From contig JAKCOZ010000007.1 of assembly GCA_022605955.1 (NCBI GenBank), forward strand, positions 32,404,991 to 32,468,990: a DNA stretch of 64,000 nt, written 5' to 3'. Each line of letters opens with the position of its first letter. Within the stretch, counting starts at the first letter, position 1. This stretch comes from Rallus limicola. Taxonomy: Eukaryota; Chordata; Aves; Gruiformes; Rallidae. The notes under the pieces are model-generated. The model worked only from the letters and a program-made list of their open reading frames with translations, did not search any database and was not told the DNA's origin. Shown here piece after piece: positions 1 to 12,190 of this stretch. The translations under genes and the position numbers were made by a program.

Positions 1-3000
1 ATAAAAGGATGGGAGAAAGGAGGAAGTGATTGTGATCGCCAGGAAGATAGGACTTGCTAATAGAGAAAGAATCAAAAAGCAGGGTAGCAAGTGTCCAGGC
101 AAAAAATAGAGCAGGAATGATGAACTGGTTGAGTTGAGAAGGAACAGAAGGGGAGAGGAGCAATTGGCAAAGAAACATGTAATGAAGGATGAGACATAAG
201 AACTAAGAAAGCCACAGCAAAAGGATTAAGCATAACATTACTCTGATCATGCTCTAGATGACGAAAGATATTTAAATGCCTTCATAATGATGGTTCCCAT
301 GTAAGCAACTTCTGTAGTTTCCACAAAGGTTTTTAGCTTTTGCAAATGGGAAGAGTAGTCTGGCATATAAATCGAAGGAGGTCTGGTTCCTGTGGCTGAA
401 AATGAGAAGAGAGATGTGTTCTTTCAGATTAGTTGCTCAGCATATATGTGTGTGTGAACCTCCTTACTCTTTTGACATTATCAATGAATGCTATAGAGTG
501 CTCTGTAGCACTCGAGAAGGTGACAATCTCAAACTGCTTCCTAAATTGCACATAATGAACTTTCTTATTAAAAAAGACTTAACAAAAGGAGCCAGCTGGC
601 TTAAGGAGAAGGTGGCAGATGAAAAGAACACAATTCAAAGAAGTGTTCACACATTGAGGAAGTATTTTAACAGGCTTTCCCCAGACTGTAAGTGGGAATG
701 GAATTATACATTGCATGTAAATGTCAAGTGACAATAATATCTTCTGAGTTAAATCAACCTTGCAAACTCTTTCCTATTTTTCTTAAGCAGATGAATAAAG
801 TTTAGCTTGTGATTTCCTTACTAATCATCTTAGTAAGTGGGTGAGTAGACTTTCTACTGTATGGGTAGATTAATGTGACATTTTCACAAGACTTTTTTTC
901 TTAAGTTTATTACTTGTGGGTGTGGATCTAATTCATGGCTGTTTTTTGAGTGAATTAGGTATGCCATCGCTCATTCAAATTCTGTATTTCTTCAGTATTT
1001 TTAGATTAATCATTTACCCATGCTTTGTTGGAGGTGTATAGTCTGTCCTGATGTCTCAAGATAATCTCAAGGTAATCAAACTTCTCCATTGAAAATGGTT
1101 ACTTCAGTGCACAGGTTTGGCCCAGTCACTTTTATAGAAAACCAGGTTTTAAACTGAACAGTATTCAAAAGTGTATCAGTATGAAGGGGAGAAAATTCTC
1201 TGAACTACTATGTTTCAGCTGCACAAATCTCAAGCATATACCTGTGGTTCTGGATTTAATTTCATTTAATAACATGACATGTGATAGTGTACCAGTTCTG
1301 TGTAAGTACTGAACAGAGGGAGCCTTCCACTTGTTCCTTGCTAGCTACCAGAACATTTCCACACTTGGTTTCAATTTATGTTCTGATTTTTTTTTTTCCA
1401 AACCGTTCCTTTAAATGCCATGAGGCCCCCACAATGCTACATCTTTCCTACTATGGACAGAGATAACAGGGATATTTAAAAACATGCTGAGAGACCACCA
1501 TTTGTGGTGTACTGTAAGCCATCAAACAAATTCCTGTTTCCTCTCAAAACCATAAATATTTGTGCATACGTGAGAGACTCAGGCAATCCAGAACTTCATT
1601 GCCCTTTTTTGCACAGAAATGTGCATTCTCCACATGATAACGAAACAGCATCTCCTCATAGTAGGAGAAATTTTGTATGAAGCTTGTGGGAAATGAAATT
1701 CCAAGCAATGGAAACATTTAGCTCTGTCACTTACCAGTATGTGAGCAACAGAATGAATGCCACATACCAGTGATTCATGCCAAAAAAGGGAGATCTGCCA
1801 ATTCACAGGAGAGGTTTTATGCAAAGGAGGCCTGGTAGAGGCAGAATGAATTGCTGGCTTTCATTATGCTTGCAGTTTGTGTCCAGTCTTTGCCTTTGCC
1901 TTTGCCTTGCTGTGTATGAGGATTAGGTTGTGGGTTGGGTTTTTTGTGTTGTGGTTTGGGGTTTTTTTTGGTTATATTGAGGAAATATGGGCTCTGCAAA
2001 CCCTAGCTGTCGTATTGCTGCATGGATGGCACTTCAGGTGCTGTATCAGTATGAGATTTGCACTGAGTTGGATGTTTTGTGTGGGAAACGCTGCTTTGCC
2101 TTTGCTTGCATGAGACTGGTTTTCCAGACTCCTTTAGCTTTACCTTGGTTGTGTTCCGTCTGTTAGCTCTCTTCAACAGAAACTAGAAAATATCCAAAAC
2201 ACATGGAAGTGTCTACATTTTCAAGAAACAATTAACTTTGGAGATGATACTCGAGCTATTTCTACTAACCTTCCCATTTCTGATTAACAGACCAGTGATT
2301 TTGGTTTAAAACCCCAGAACTTTCCACTGCTAGCTGTATATTATGAATCTGATGTATCATTTCTTTATTCCTTTATGTATGTGGACCAGCACCAACTCTG
2401 TGGTAGGGCACATCACTGCTCTGTCCAGAGTGGTGTAGAACGTGGAGTTGCCTGCCAGACAGATTTGCCTAAAAAGCTGGCTAGAAAATGGGATTGTTTT
2501 TCCACCCTAGATGCTTGCTGCTGCAGCTGCAGTGTGGCTAGTGCCATGGCTCGTTAGCTAGCTAGTTAGTTAGCTAACTAGTTAGTCCAGCTTTGCTCTG
2601 TCCGGGGCTACCCATGAACCTCTCTAGAACCTGAAGTCAGTAGTGCCAAGGGTTGTAGAAGCAGAAATATACAAACTTAGAGTGGGAGATTGTGGGGGTT
2701 AATGGAAAAAAAAAAAAAAATAATGTTTGGAAGTATCTAATTGAAATATTTGACATTTGAAAGACATATTTTGGCATTTTTCTTCCCCCAGCTGTTTCTC
2801 TTTAGGTCAGTAATGTTAAGATGTCAGTGCTGGCAGTGCGATCACTTGTGTCTGCAGGAAGCTGTCAGTGACGGAAACTTACTTGGATTCGGTGTTCTCT
2901 CCGTGTGTGAATATTACTGTGACCACTGAACTGAACACTGACAATGAACTTGGTGCTGTGTTATCTTGAGATATTGTCCTGCTCTTAGCTTCCTGTTTGA

Positions 3001-3346
3001 CATGTGAACTGCTGCTTTTAATGTGTCCTGCTGCAGTCTACTAGTCGGGCATTAGAAAGAACAGCGCTCTCAATTTTACAGGGACCAGTCTGTTGAGCAA
3101 TTCATACGTACACAGGAGTACCGCCACCTCTGAAGCATGAAGGAAGTATGCAGTGAGGGACCGAGACTGAGACTGGCTGTGTACTGAAACTGCACTCTGT
3201 GTAGTCACAGTGTGAGGTGACTCTCATGCTTCTGTACTGTGTCATGGCCTTATTTTCTTGCCAAGCCATTGATGATGAACCATCATGTGGCTCCTGTTTC
3301 TTGTGGTGCCACATACAGTGTGGCCTATCTGTACAGTTAGATTTCA
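1..3346. other. Intronic sequence without a recognised element
   Basis: The first 230 bases are strongly purine-rich on the + strand. Near 1887-1909 there is a short TTTGCC tandem, followed by a G/T-rich stretch to about 1973. A15 lies at 2706-2720. At 2553-2585 there is a GTTAGCTA-type tandem containing a 14-bp palindrome. The 109-codon frame at 402-731 resembles nothing I know and is probably chance. Confidence 0.6.
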
Positions 3347-4060
3347 AATCATAGAATCATTAAGGTTGGAAAAGACCTCAAAGACCATAAAGTCCAACAG
3401 TCAACCCCACACCACCATGCCCACTAAATCATGTCCTGAAGCTCCATGTTTATACCTTTTTTTTGAACACTTTCAGGGATGGTGACTCCACCACCTCCCT
3501 TAGACAGCCAGTTCCAGTGCTTGACCACCCTTTTAGCAAAGAAATTTCTCCTAATATCCAATCTAAATCTCCGCTGGCACAACTTGAGGCCATTTTCGCG
3601 TCCTATCACTTGTTACTTGGGAGAAGAGACCAACCCCCACCTGGATACAACCTCCTTTCAGGTAGTTGTAGAGAGTGATAAGGTCTCCCTCAGCTTCCTC
3701 TTCCCCAAACTAAGCAAGCCCAGTTCCTTCATCTGCTCCTCATAAGATTTGTGCTCTAGACCCCTCACCAGCTTTGTTGCCCTTCTTTGAACACACTTCA
3801 GCACCTCAATGTCCTTCTTTTAGTGAGGGGCCTAAAACTGAACACAGCACTTGAGGCTTTCCTGGTCCTGCTCATCACACTGTTTCTGGTACAAGCCAGG
3901 ATGCTGTTGGCTTTCTTGGCCACCTGGGCACACTGCTGGCTCATGTTCAGTTGGCTGTCAATCAACGCCTTTTCTGCTGGGTAACATTTCAGTCACTCTT
4001 CCCCAAGCCTGTTGCATTGCCTGGGGTTGCTGTGACCCAAGTGCAGGACCTGGCACATCA
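3347..4060 (-). mobile_element. CR1 non-LTR retroposon fragment (3' end)
   Basis: The element is in reverse orientation. Its 3' terminus begins at AATCATAGAATCATTAAGG, the reverse complement of the CR1 terminal repeat, followed by GTTGGAAAAGACC. Reading the minus strand gives pieces of the C-terminus of the CR1 ORF2 protein, such as [20 protein letters not shown] near 3520-3570. That frame is interrupted, so the copy is dead. It is 5'-truncated like most CR1 copies, and the truncated end abuts a TATC microsatellite at 4061. Confidence 0.93.
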
Positions 4061-4141
<81 letters not shown>

Positions 4142-4142
4142 G
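4061..4142. repeat. (TATC)n microsatellite
   Basis: About 20 copies of TATC/ATCT occur, with one interruption near 4099 (TATATC). It sits directly against the 5'-truncated end of the CR1 copy. Confidence 0.97.
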
Positions 4143-5570
4143 CACTAGACTTGGATGTGATGGTAGCTTGAGCCCAGAAGCAAGATAATTGCATTTACTG
4201 AAACATTATATCTGATTAACTCTGATGAGGGTTTGTTAGCTTGGTCTCTGAGCAAGGCTTCCTCCAGTTCTGGACAGAGAAGTAATGTTTCTGAGAATTC
4301 TGAAGGTCTTCGGTACAGAGAGTTTGTTTTCCTATCTTTACTGATGTTTGGGGGTTTTTTTTGGTAACTGAAATGTCTTTCCAGCCCATTTCCTGTTTCC
4401 CCCAAATGGAGGAAATTCTAAGTAACTACTGCATTGAGTTTAATGAAGGTGAGTTTTTAATGAGCTTCTCTGAGATAAGAAATAGAATAGGTTCATTAAC
4501 ACAAGCAAAGTTTATTTTTGTGAAAAAACAAATGGTATTATTTACTGCTGGATAATAACAATCCTGCCTTTTATTAAAGACAGACTTGCACTTTACACTA
4601 AAATATTTCTTTTCCACCTGTCAGGGCAATTTAAAACAAGAGAAGAATTGTTTATTCACAACAGAAAGTATTAACACTGCTGACTTGCAAACAAAAAAGG
4701 GGTGAATTGTCTCTGTGGAGTTCATAAAGTGCAAGTAGGTATCTTGGGTAATAGGGAAGAAATTATGTGTCTTTAAAAAAATTCAAACATGTTGGAAATG
4801 AACTTATTGGAATAATTAAATAATTAAAATATTATTCTGCTGATACTCCTTTCCAGTGGAAATCATAGATAAAGCAGCCTGGGAACTTTTTATGGAAATG
4901 GTTTATGCTCATTAAAAGTTTTGAAATAAATACTTCATTTGGAATAGCAGTTTTAGAAAGTATTCTGAGCAACCAAAGACTAGCAATTACAACACCTCAC
5001 CAAATATTTCACTGTCTCTTGTGAGGGAAAATATTGAGAAAATTTTTACACAGGTTCTAATGTTACCAAGTTCTAAAACGAGAAAGTGGGTAGAAGGAGG
5101 ATGACAGTAGACACCTCATATTTTAAATATTCCCAGCCCTCCCATTTCTGGTTCTGAGGAAGGCAAGGTCAGCAGCAGCTCGGGGCTCTGAACCATGATC
5201 AATTGTGTGGTGTAGACATGTCCATGCCTCCACAGGCAAGAAACTCATTAATCATAGGAAAATCCTTTCCCATTACAATTATTAGTGAATGTTGTTTTCA
5301 GCCTTAATTTCATCATATGTTGAAATCCACTAAGGAGAGAGGGGCATATATATCTTGTCAGGAAAGTAGAGGAGGTTTTCTTATTTTACAAGAGATTGGC
5401 CAGGTTTCTGTGTGAAGATAACGTATGCCTTGTACTTGCTTTGAAAATACAGGTGTGGTTCTTCTACCTTTTTCTTGGAAAACAAATTGGCTTAAGAAGT
5501 TATTTGCCCTCTAACTCCACTGTGCTACAGTTTGCCACCCCCTCAGTTGTGCTGGTACGACTGTTGATAT
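4143..5570. other. Intronic sequence without a recognised element
   Basis: AT-rich sequence. Small open frames on both strands (for example 4145-4405 minus) have no recognisable content. I see no repeat or RNA gene here. Confidence 0.6.
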
Positions 5571-6355
5571 ATCATAGAATCACAGAATTGTAGGGGTTGG
5601 AATGGACCTCGAGAGATCATTGGGTCCAACCCCCTGCCAAAGCAGGCTCCCTAGCTCATATTGCACAGATAGGCATCCAGATGAGTCTTGAATATCTCCA
5701 GAGAAGGAGACTCCACCACCTCCCTGGGCAGCCTGTCCCAGGGCTCTGTCACCCTCACTGGGTAAAAGTTCTTCCGCATGTTGGTGCGGAACTTCCTGTG
5801 CTCTCATTTGCAGCCATTGCCCCTTGTCCTGTCTCCACAGACCACTGAAAAGGGGCTGGCCAATACCCCCTGCATCCCATACTTAAGATATTTATAAACA
5901 TTAATTAGGTCCTCCCTTAGTCTTCTCTTCTCCAGGCTGAACAGTCCCAGCTCACTCAGCCTTTCCTCATAGGGGAGATGGTCCAGGCCCTTAATCATCT
6001 TCGTAGCCCTTCTCTGGACTCTCTCAAGGAGATCCCTGTCCTTTTTATACCAGGGAGCCCAGAACTGGACACAATACTCCAGGTGGGGCCTGACCAGGGC
6101 AGAGTAGAGGGGGAGGATCACCTCCTTTGACCTGCTGGCCACACTCCTCCTGATGCACCCCAGGATCCCATTGGCTCTCTTAGCCACCAGGGCACACTGC
6201 TGGCTCATGGCCAACCTGTCATCCACCAGGACCCCCAGGTCCTTCTCCACAGAGCTCTTCTCCAGCAGTTCATCCCCCAGTCTGTACTGATACAAGCGGT
6301 TGTTCCTTCCCAGGTGCAAGACTTTACACTTGCTTTTGTTGAACTTCATTAGGTT
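5571..6355 (-). mobile_element. CR1 retroposon, 3' 0.8 kb
   Basis: The reverse-oriented CR1 begins at ATCATAGAATCACAGAATTG (3' end) and is 5'-truncated at about 6355, inside ORF2. It belongs to the same subfamily as the + strand copy at 40158-41262: over the 181 residues that are open in both, I count seven differences. It retains the CR1 3' UTR-like tail with the GAGAGATCATTGGGTCCAA block. Confidence 0.95.
5804..6349 (-). pseudogene. CR1 ORF2 (reverse transcriptase) C-terminal fragment
   Basis: This is a 181-codon open stretch of the CR1 ORF2 protein, from the region just after the reverse transcriptase active site. It contains [52 protein letters not shown] and [11 protein letters not shown], all standard CR1 blocks. 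The apparent start Met is internal to ORF2; the true N-terminus was lost by 5' truncation. The frame stops at an AAATGA where the sister copy at 40476 reads through (AAGTTGG), so this copy has a premature nonsense change. It is not a functional gene. Confidence 0.93.
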
Positions 6356-7755
6356 AGGATTCAGTTACTTAGGTTTCAGTTACTATAATACCATGTGTTT
6401 GAGAGGGTTTTTTTGTTTGTTTGGAGGACAAAATGCTATATTTAGCTTGAATTGTTTTGGTAATTCAGTTAATAGTATAACCCTGTGAAAAGTCATATTA
6501 TCCTAGCACAGCAGGAACATGGAAGAACAGCAAGGATGAGTGACTGGAAATGACCTGTGGCTAAAGAAGGTGGCTATGAACCTCGGCCTTGGTGTTTTCT
6601 TACTGCTTGTCTGTCAAGATAACTTCTGTTTCTGTTCTCGGGGCTGTCAGTGTAGGTAGTGCTGAGGAACGCTGATTTACTCATCTGTTGACCAGAGCAC
6701 AGTAGCTCTGGATGAGTATCACCAGGAAACTGATACAGGCTATGGCAGAGGAGAGCTTGAGTTACTTAGCAAAACTGTTGGATCTCATAAATGCTTTATC
6801 CTTCTTCCAGTGCTCCTGCTTAGTAGTTACACTGTCTTTGTTTACTTTAAACTGGTCTTTCTGCAAAATGAAGTAGATGGTAATTAGTAAGGTAAAGATT
6901 AACCTTAGAATTTACTAGGGAGTAAAGAGGTGCTGGTCAAGTGCTGGTCTTTATTGTCTGAAAGGAGGGAAATACCCTGGGAATGATACAGGCCTTAATA
7001 TTTTCACAAGCAAGCATCCGTTTTCATTTGAGGAAGTGTGCACATGCTGCCTGTCTTCATGCCTTGGTGCTGTGTGTGTGACACCAAATGTAGGTGTAAC
7101 AGTAGCAAGAAATACGTAGCTATGACATAGACTTTTCATTCTTTCTGTTCCATAGCATGCTCTGTTGATCTGTGTGGGTGATTACTTGATGTATTTTTAT
7201 TATTTATGTGCCTCAGCGTAAATTAAACCATCTCTATTTGTGTTGGATAGTATTTACTTTGGATTTTATACAGCAGAGCATGTCAGCACATGATGGAGTC
7301 TTCTGCTAAATCAAACTCTCTGTGAGAACCCTATTTATTTCATTAGGTATTACCACAGGGTCAATAGGTGTTTGGAGGAATCGCCCTTTACCTTGCAGTC
7401 TTCTTGGGTACTGTGGCAGAAATATCTTGTAAGATAGATCTTTGGTATTGCTTTCAAGAGTATACTGGGATCATTATGACTTTTTAGCCTTCCCTTGGTA
7501 GTCTTTTAGAAAAAACAAAATACTGTAAGGAAGTTGTTTTTAGAAGCACTGTTGGCCTAATTCTGCTGGCAGTGGGGTTTAGGGGAGTTTCGTGTTGAGC
7601 TAAAGTTTCATGATTACTTTATTATACAATAATATAGTTAGTTATTTTCAAAACCGGTTAGTAATACTGGGTGCCTCAGCTTCTCTGTGCCCACTCTGAG
7701 ATGACTCTGTTTTCAGAATGTGTGCGACACCCACTCTCTGGAAATGCTGTCCCCC

Positions 7756-7810
7756 TGAGATGTTTCAAACTGGGCATTCAGCACTTGAGATGTTTCAAAG
7801 TGGGCATTCA
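7756..7810. repeat. 30-bp tandem duplication
   Basis: TGAGATGTTTCAAA(C/G)TGG begins at 7756 and again at 7786. The first 25 bases of the two copies match at 24 positions, and the period is 30 bp. Confidence 0.9.
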
Positions 7811-7985
7811 TACCCTGCATGATCTGTTTCTGTTGAAATTCTGACCCTACAATATAATGTACTTGGGTTTCATTTCCATAGGATTGACAGGAGCCTCCTG
7901 GGTCACTGAATCTTGTCCCTTCCCATTTCAGACTGTTGTAGCCTACAGGGAAATGGCTTGTAAAGCAAGATGAGGTTCTTTTGTC

Positions 7986-8030
7986 AGCATATGCAAAGAG
8001 TTTGGAATGCATTCCTTAGATATGAATTAG
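7986..8030 (+). repeat. 45-bp dispersed exact repeat, copy A
   Basis: This is identical over 45 bases to 11066-11110 in the same orientation. The flanks on both sides are unrelated. The repeat contains the 12-bp palindrome GGAATGCATTCC and an octamer-like ATGCAAAG. Confidence 0.97.
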
Positions 8031-8067
8031 TCTGGAAGCTAATAGAAACTCTGGGCTCATCTGACTT

Positions 8068-8086
8068 AAAAAAAAAAAAAAAAAAA
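8068..8086 (+). repeat. A19 homopolymer
   Basis: This is an uninterrupted run of 19 adenines. I saw no retroposon body or processed pseudogene directly upstream. Confidence 0.95.
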
Positions 8087-8523
8087 GCTGGGAGAAACAG
8101 ATAATTGAAGATTTTTTCAGTTACTAGCTGATAAATCTTTAAGTCCAGAGTGATAAGTACTGCCCTTACCTTTCTAAAATAAAACCATAGAAGACTGTAC
8201 TCAGGTAAAGTGAAATGCTTGACCAGAATCCAAGTATTGTAGTTTGATTTGCAATTTTTTAACAGAAGATTAATAGAAGAAAAAAGCTTTAGAAATCACG
8301 AGCAATAGTTCTGGTGTAACTGTGGGCACAATTAACTAACAGTGTTCTTTGCTGGTCTTTCCCTTGCAAGTTCTAGTAGTTGTGTCTCCCACGCTCCTCT
8401 CATGCAGATTTTTTTTTTCTTTGATAGAACATAGAAAACTCAGAGTCAACTCCCTTCTTTACTTGAGAGAACTTGTTCTTGAACTCACTTTCAACCATCT
8501 CCCAGAAGAAAAATTTAGAGACG

Positions 8524-8585
8524 TGATTCTATGGCATGCCTCAATATCCAAATTCTGTTGGATATTGAGGAATTCCATAGAATCA
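8524..8585. repeat. Near-perfect inverted repeat (27-bp arms, 8-nt loop)
   Basis: The arms 8524-8550 and 8559-8585 are reverse complements at 25 of 27 positions, around the loop AATTCTGT. The two mismatches flank a central AT pair (CATG against AATT). The outer part of the right arm, CCATAGAATCA, looks like a CR1 3' terminal repeat. Confidence 0.95.
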
Positions 8586-8635
8586 TGGAAGGATTGAGTC
8601 TTGTCCAACCCCCTGCTAAAGAAGACCCACCTAAA
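8574..8635 (-). mobile_element. Short CR1 3' end fragment
   Basis: TCCATAGAATCATGG followed by TTGTCCAACCCCCTGCTAAAG resembles the terminal 60 bp of CR1 in reverse orientation, with a small internal deletion. It overlaps the right arm of the hairpin. Confidence 0.6.
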
Positions 8636-11600
8636 ACAAGCTTCCCTTTCTCTCATTGATGTAATTTAATTTTGTAAGATGTACCTAGTTTTCACTGGAG
8701 AGCTGGTGTCTCAGTGAGGGCATCGGTCTGTAAAATCACTCATGCACACTCAGTCTCTAATTCTGTGTATGCAAGCTTTCTCTGCAAACAGGATGGCTTC
8801 ATTAGGGGACAGTGAGGGAAACCCCAGCTTGAAATGCTCTACAGCCCAGTTGAGGCTTTTCCTGAGAAGTTGGAGGTATCTTTAGGACCAGCTTCACCAG
8901 TAAGTAGTTTCTGACTGTTACATGGAGGGAAATTTTGTAATTACTGCCTTGAGTTCCCCTTTACTCCACCAGTTGCCATTCCCTGTATGGTTGTTGGCCC
9001 TCTAATCATGCATAATTTTTCTTCTCTTGTGAACTGCAGTGGTTAGTTCCATATCCAGAGGGCTCCATGGAGATTTTTGGGCACTCCACTTTCAAGCATT
9101 TCTCTGTTTTTAATGTGAGGACACATGCAGTAGGAAGATCAAATTGGTTTTCTCTTGTCTTTTGCTGTTCCTCTGTATTGCTTCTAATTTTAATTTATTT
9201 TTTTGTAGTTTAGAATGTTCTGTATGAGGATTCTGCTCGTTTTGCTGCCTAGTGGATGTTAACATGTCAGGGAGATGAGATTGCAAAAGAAATCTCCTTT
9301 GGTGAAAGTTTTCTGAGGAGGTGTCCCTTTATCTGCAGGAGAAAAAGTGTAGATGGGCCCTCAGTGCTGCAGAAGCCAACGATCTCCAGTTCATGGTCTG
9401 TATAGTCTGGAGGACCATGGCAGGTGCAACATATATATATCTAGACAGAGGGAGAGGTATAGGACAGTGATCTCCTGCATAGGTCATTATGCTCTCAGCA
9501 ATGAGCATCCAGACAGTAGAGGGAGAGAGGGGCATCCTGCTACTGTCTTCTTCAAGTCTTTTGTGAATCTGTTTTTGAAGAGTGTGGGTTGGTTGACTGC
9601 TTTTTTCCAGATGTATTGTCCAATTTGAATTACCAGCAATTTGGAGTAGACCAAAAATGGTGCATGGGGGTTGGCCTAGCACTTTTGGTTTTGAAAATGG
9701 AGTACTTGGTAAAACCAGAATAAAAACTTAGCTGTATCCTGAATTGAGAATGTATGTCCTCCTCCAGAAGATGGAATTAAATAAGGAATTCAGGGGCTTG
9801 TGTTCGCTGCTGTCAGCCACAACTTGAAACCTGCTGGCAAAGCATGTATTTTATCTGCTGCTGTGCATGTGAAGACAACTGCCTACTACTGCTGTTCCTA
9901 TTGGCGCAAGCTACAGATGTTAGTGTTACGTGTGACTTAAAAGTCTGAAATATACTGTCAAAATCTGTGGGCAATGGTATACCAGTCCTCTTCTGCTTTG
10001 GATGGTGGGAGAGCTTGAGAAACTGTGTGTAGCCTTGCAATTCAAAGCCACCTAATATGTAGTGCAAGAGGTAGAACCAACAGTGTCCTGTTTTCTTTAA
10101 ACTGAACATTTGAGTTTCTTAGCCAATGCTATAAAGATACGAGAGTGTCTGTGTATATATATTTTTTTTAAAAAAATCCATGTTGTCTGTGATTAAGCAT
10201 TCATTTTAAATACTGTTGTATTTGTAGGCTTAGAGCCATCCTGTAATTTCATAGTATTTCAGACAATTTTGCGTTTGAGGTAGCGTGTGGTGGAAGTGAA
10301 TGCTAATTTGAGTTGCTGTGCATTGGCTGCACGACAGCTCTAACACCCTGAAAAAGCAAATGCCAATGTTGTAACTTCTACTCAGAAAAAAGAGGTAGTT
10401 GTGAAAAATCTTCAGAAATTTTGCTAACTTGTGGATGTGTACAGGGAACTAAAGCAAATACCGACTCAGATTTGAGAAGGAAATACAAGTTTTAGATAAG
10501 TGGGTGTCATTTTAGACAAGTGTTAATATAGGAAGTGTTAAACCAGTGCTGACTGGACTCTGTTCTGTAACTGCAACTTCTGTTTTAACGCCGTGGGGTT
10601 CGTGATGCGTAACTCAGGCCAGATTGATTATGGTTTGAATCAGCAGTAAGGCACCTGAGCATGATCCGTTTGGTCTCTTATTAGAAATGAGAAATTTGGC
10701 TCCTGAAAATCCCTTCATGTAACTTTTTTCTTTACTATTTAGGGAGACTTTTCAGCATAGTATCCCTGTTTCCATTATAAAAAGAGATCATAAAGTCACG
10801 TGAGCTGGAATTCGTAATCATGAAGTGTGCATATTCAGTCAGCTAATTTTAACATCATGCACATGGGCCTTTGAAAATGAAAATTATGGCCTTGAACTGG
10901 TCTTTCTGAGACTAAAGATGTAATATTGCAAAATGTATAATCTCAGGGTGGTGAGGGTAAGGACTTGTGGAGAAATGCTTACTAAACTCAACATATTTAG
11001 CCCAGATAACAAGGAGACTTAACTACAGTGTGCAACTTCAATGGTATTTTGTGGCAGTAGCTAAAAGCATATGCAAAGAGTTTGGAATGCATTCCTTAGA
11101 TATGAATTAGAAACAAGATTAGGATAAATTTTGATTAGATAACAGAAAGGCACTGATCCAGCAGTTGCAAAGCGTTTGATTTTGGTGTGGAGCTAGGTTG
11201 TTGGCCTGCAGAGCGCAAGGTTTGAGTACTTTGGAGAGTTAGCTGGCTTTGTAGCTGGAGTCTGGCTGGAGGGTATTCAGCAGATGTGGTCCCAGTTTGC
11301 TGGAAGACAGACAGGGCATTGAATCACTTTCCCATGAATCTATTGCCTTCTTCACAACTGCAGTAAAACATACAATGCCTCTTGGATCTTTCTGAAGTCT
11401 GATATCATTACTAATTTTTGATTCTTCTTGATATTATAGTGCTGTCAAACTGATGGTGGGATTTGAGAGAGAGAGTTGTGGGATGGTGAAGAGCAGAGAT
11501 AAGTCTTTGCTAATTTCCTGTAAGATCAGGTCAGCTGGGGTGTTCTGATTGGTCTGTGGTGGGGTCTGTTCTAAGGAAATGTTGAAGGTGCTGGGCTCCC

Positions 11601-12190
11601 TGCTTTGGTGAGCTATAAGACTTTACATACAGTCACCCACAGCGTTTCATCATGTGTGCCTATGCTCTGCATCTGCTCCTTACCAGGGAGAGGCAGAAGT
11701 GCTCCTAGCTCAGCAGGGCAAGGGAGAATGTGGTGGGAGCAGAGGAGCCATGCACAGCAGGTTATTGCAATGTGTCATCTGGGGCGACGAGAGGTTTTTA
11801 AAGGCAAATAGAATGTACATTTTCTTTTAAATTTTGTTTAGAAGATGGGGAAATGAGTGGCTGGGAGCAACATGGGAAATTTTCTCTTAGTTTTAATCAC
11901 CTTGGACTGTGGACTGAAATGCAGATAGGAAACGGACTCTAGTGATACTAATCTGTCAAGGAGCAGAAATAGGGGATGGTCAACAACTGACATGCATGTA
12001 GCCCCTCAGATCAGGCTTTATGTCCATAATGCCTTCGAAGGCAGGCTCTGACTATATGGTAGTGTTGCATTCAGAGATTTCTCAGGAAATATAACATATT
12101 TTCATGTGCATGAAAGATCAAAAGGGAGACAGAGACATGGAAACTTAAAACAGGCCAGTGCATGTATGGAGTAGTCAGGGCATAGAAACT
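8636..12190. other. Intronic sequence without a recognised gene
   Basis: The only structured item I found is the second copy of the 45-bp repeat at 11066. The 117-codon minus frame at 9329-9682 and the 98-codon minus frame at 9813-10109 resemble no family I know. Confidence 0.6.
11066..11110 (+). repeat. 45-bp dispersed exact repeat, copy B
   Basis: This is the exact duplicate of 7986-8030, 3,080 bp downstream in direct orientation. The base triplet AAA occurs on both sides of this copy (CTAAA before, AAAC after), which could be a 3-bp target duplication or coincidence. Confidence 0.97.

Larger units (their letters stand above)
6356..8523. other. Intronic sequence; small duplications only
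   Basis: I recognise no gene or retroposon here. The stretch contains a 30-bp tandem duplication (7756-7810), one copy of an exact 45-bp dispersed repeat (7986-8030) and an A19 run (8068-8086). These are listed separately. Confidence 0.6.

Noticed and set aside
402..731. 109-codon + frame, with some helical-looking character
   Set aside because: I recognise no family, it has no splice-site or promoter support, and it lies in an intron; most likely chance.
2553..2585. Palindromic GTTAGCTA cluster as an operator-like site
   Set aside because: It is a low-complexity tandem that can generate such palindromes by itself; there is no functional context.
4061..4142. CRISPR-like array
   Set aside because: It is a simple tetranucleotide microsatellite without spacers, in a vertebrate genome.
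8068..8086. Poly-A tail of a processed pseudogene
   Set aside because: The upstream sequence shows no recognisable exon-derived coding sequence and no target-site duplication was evident.
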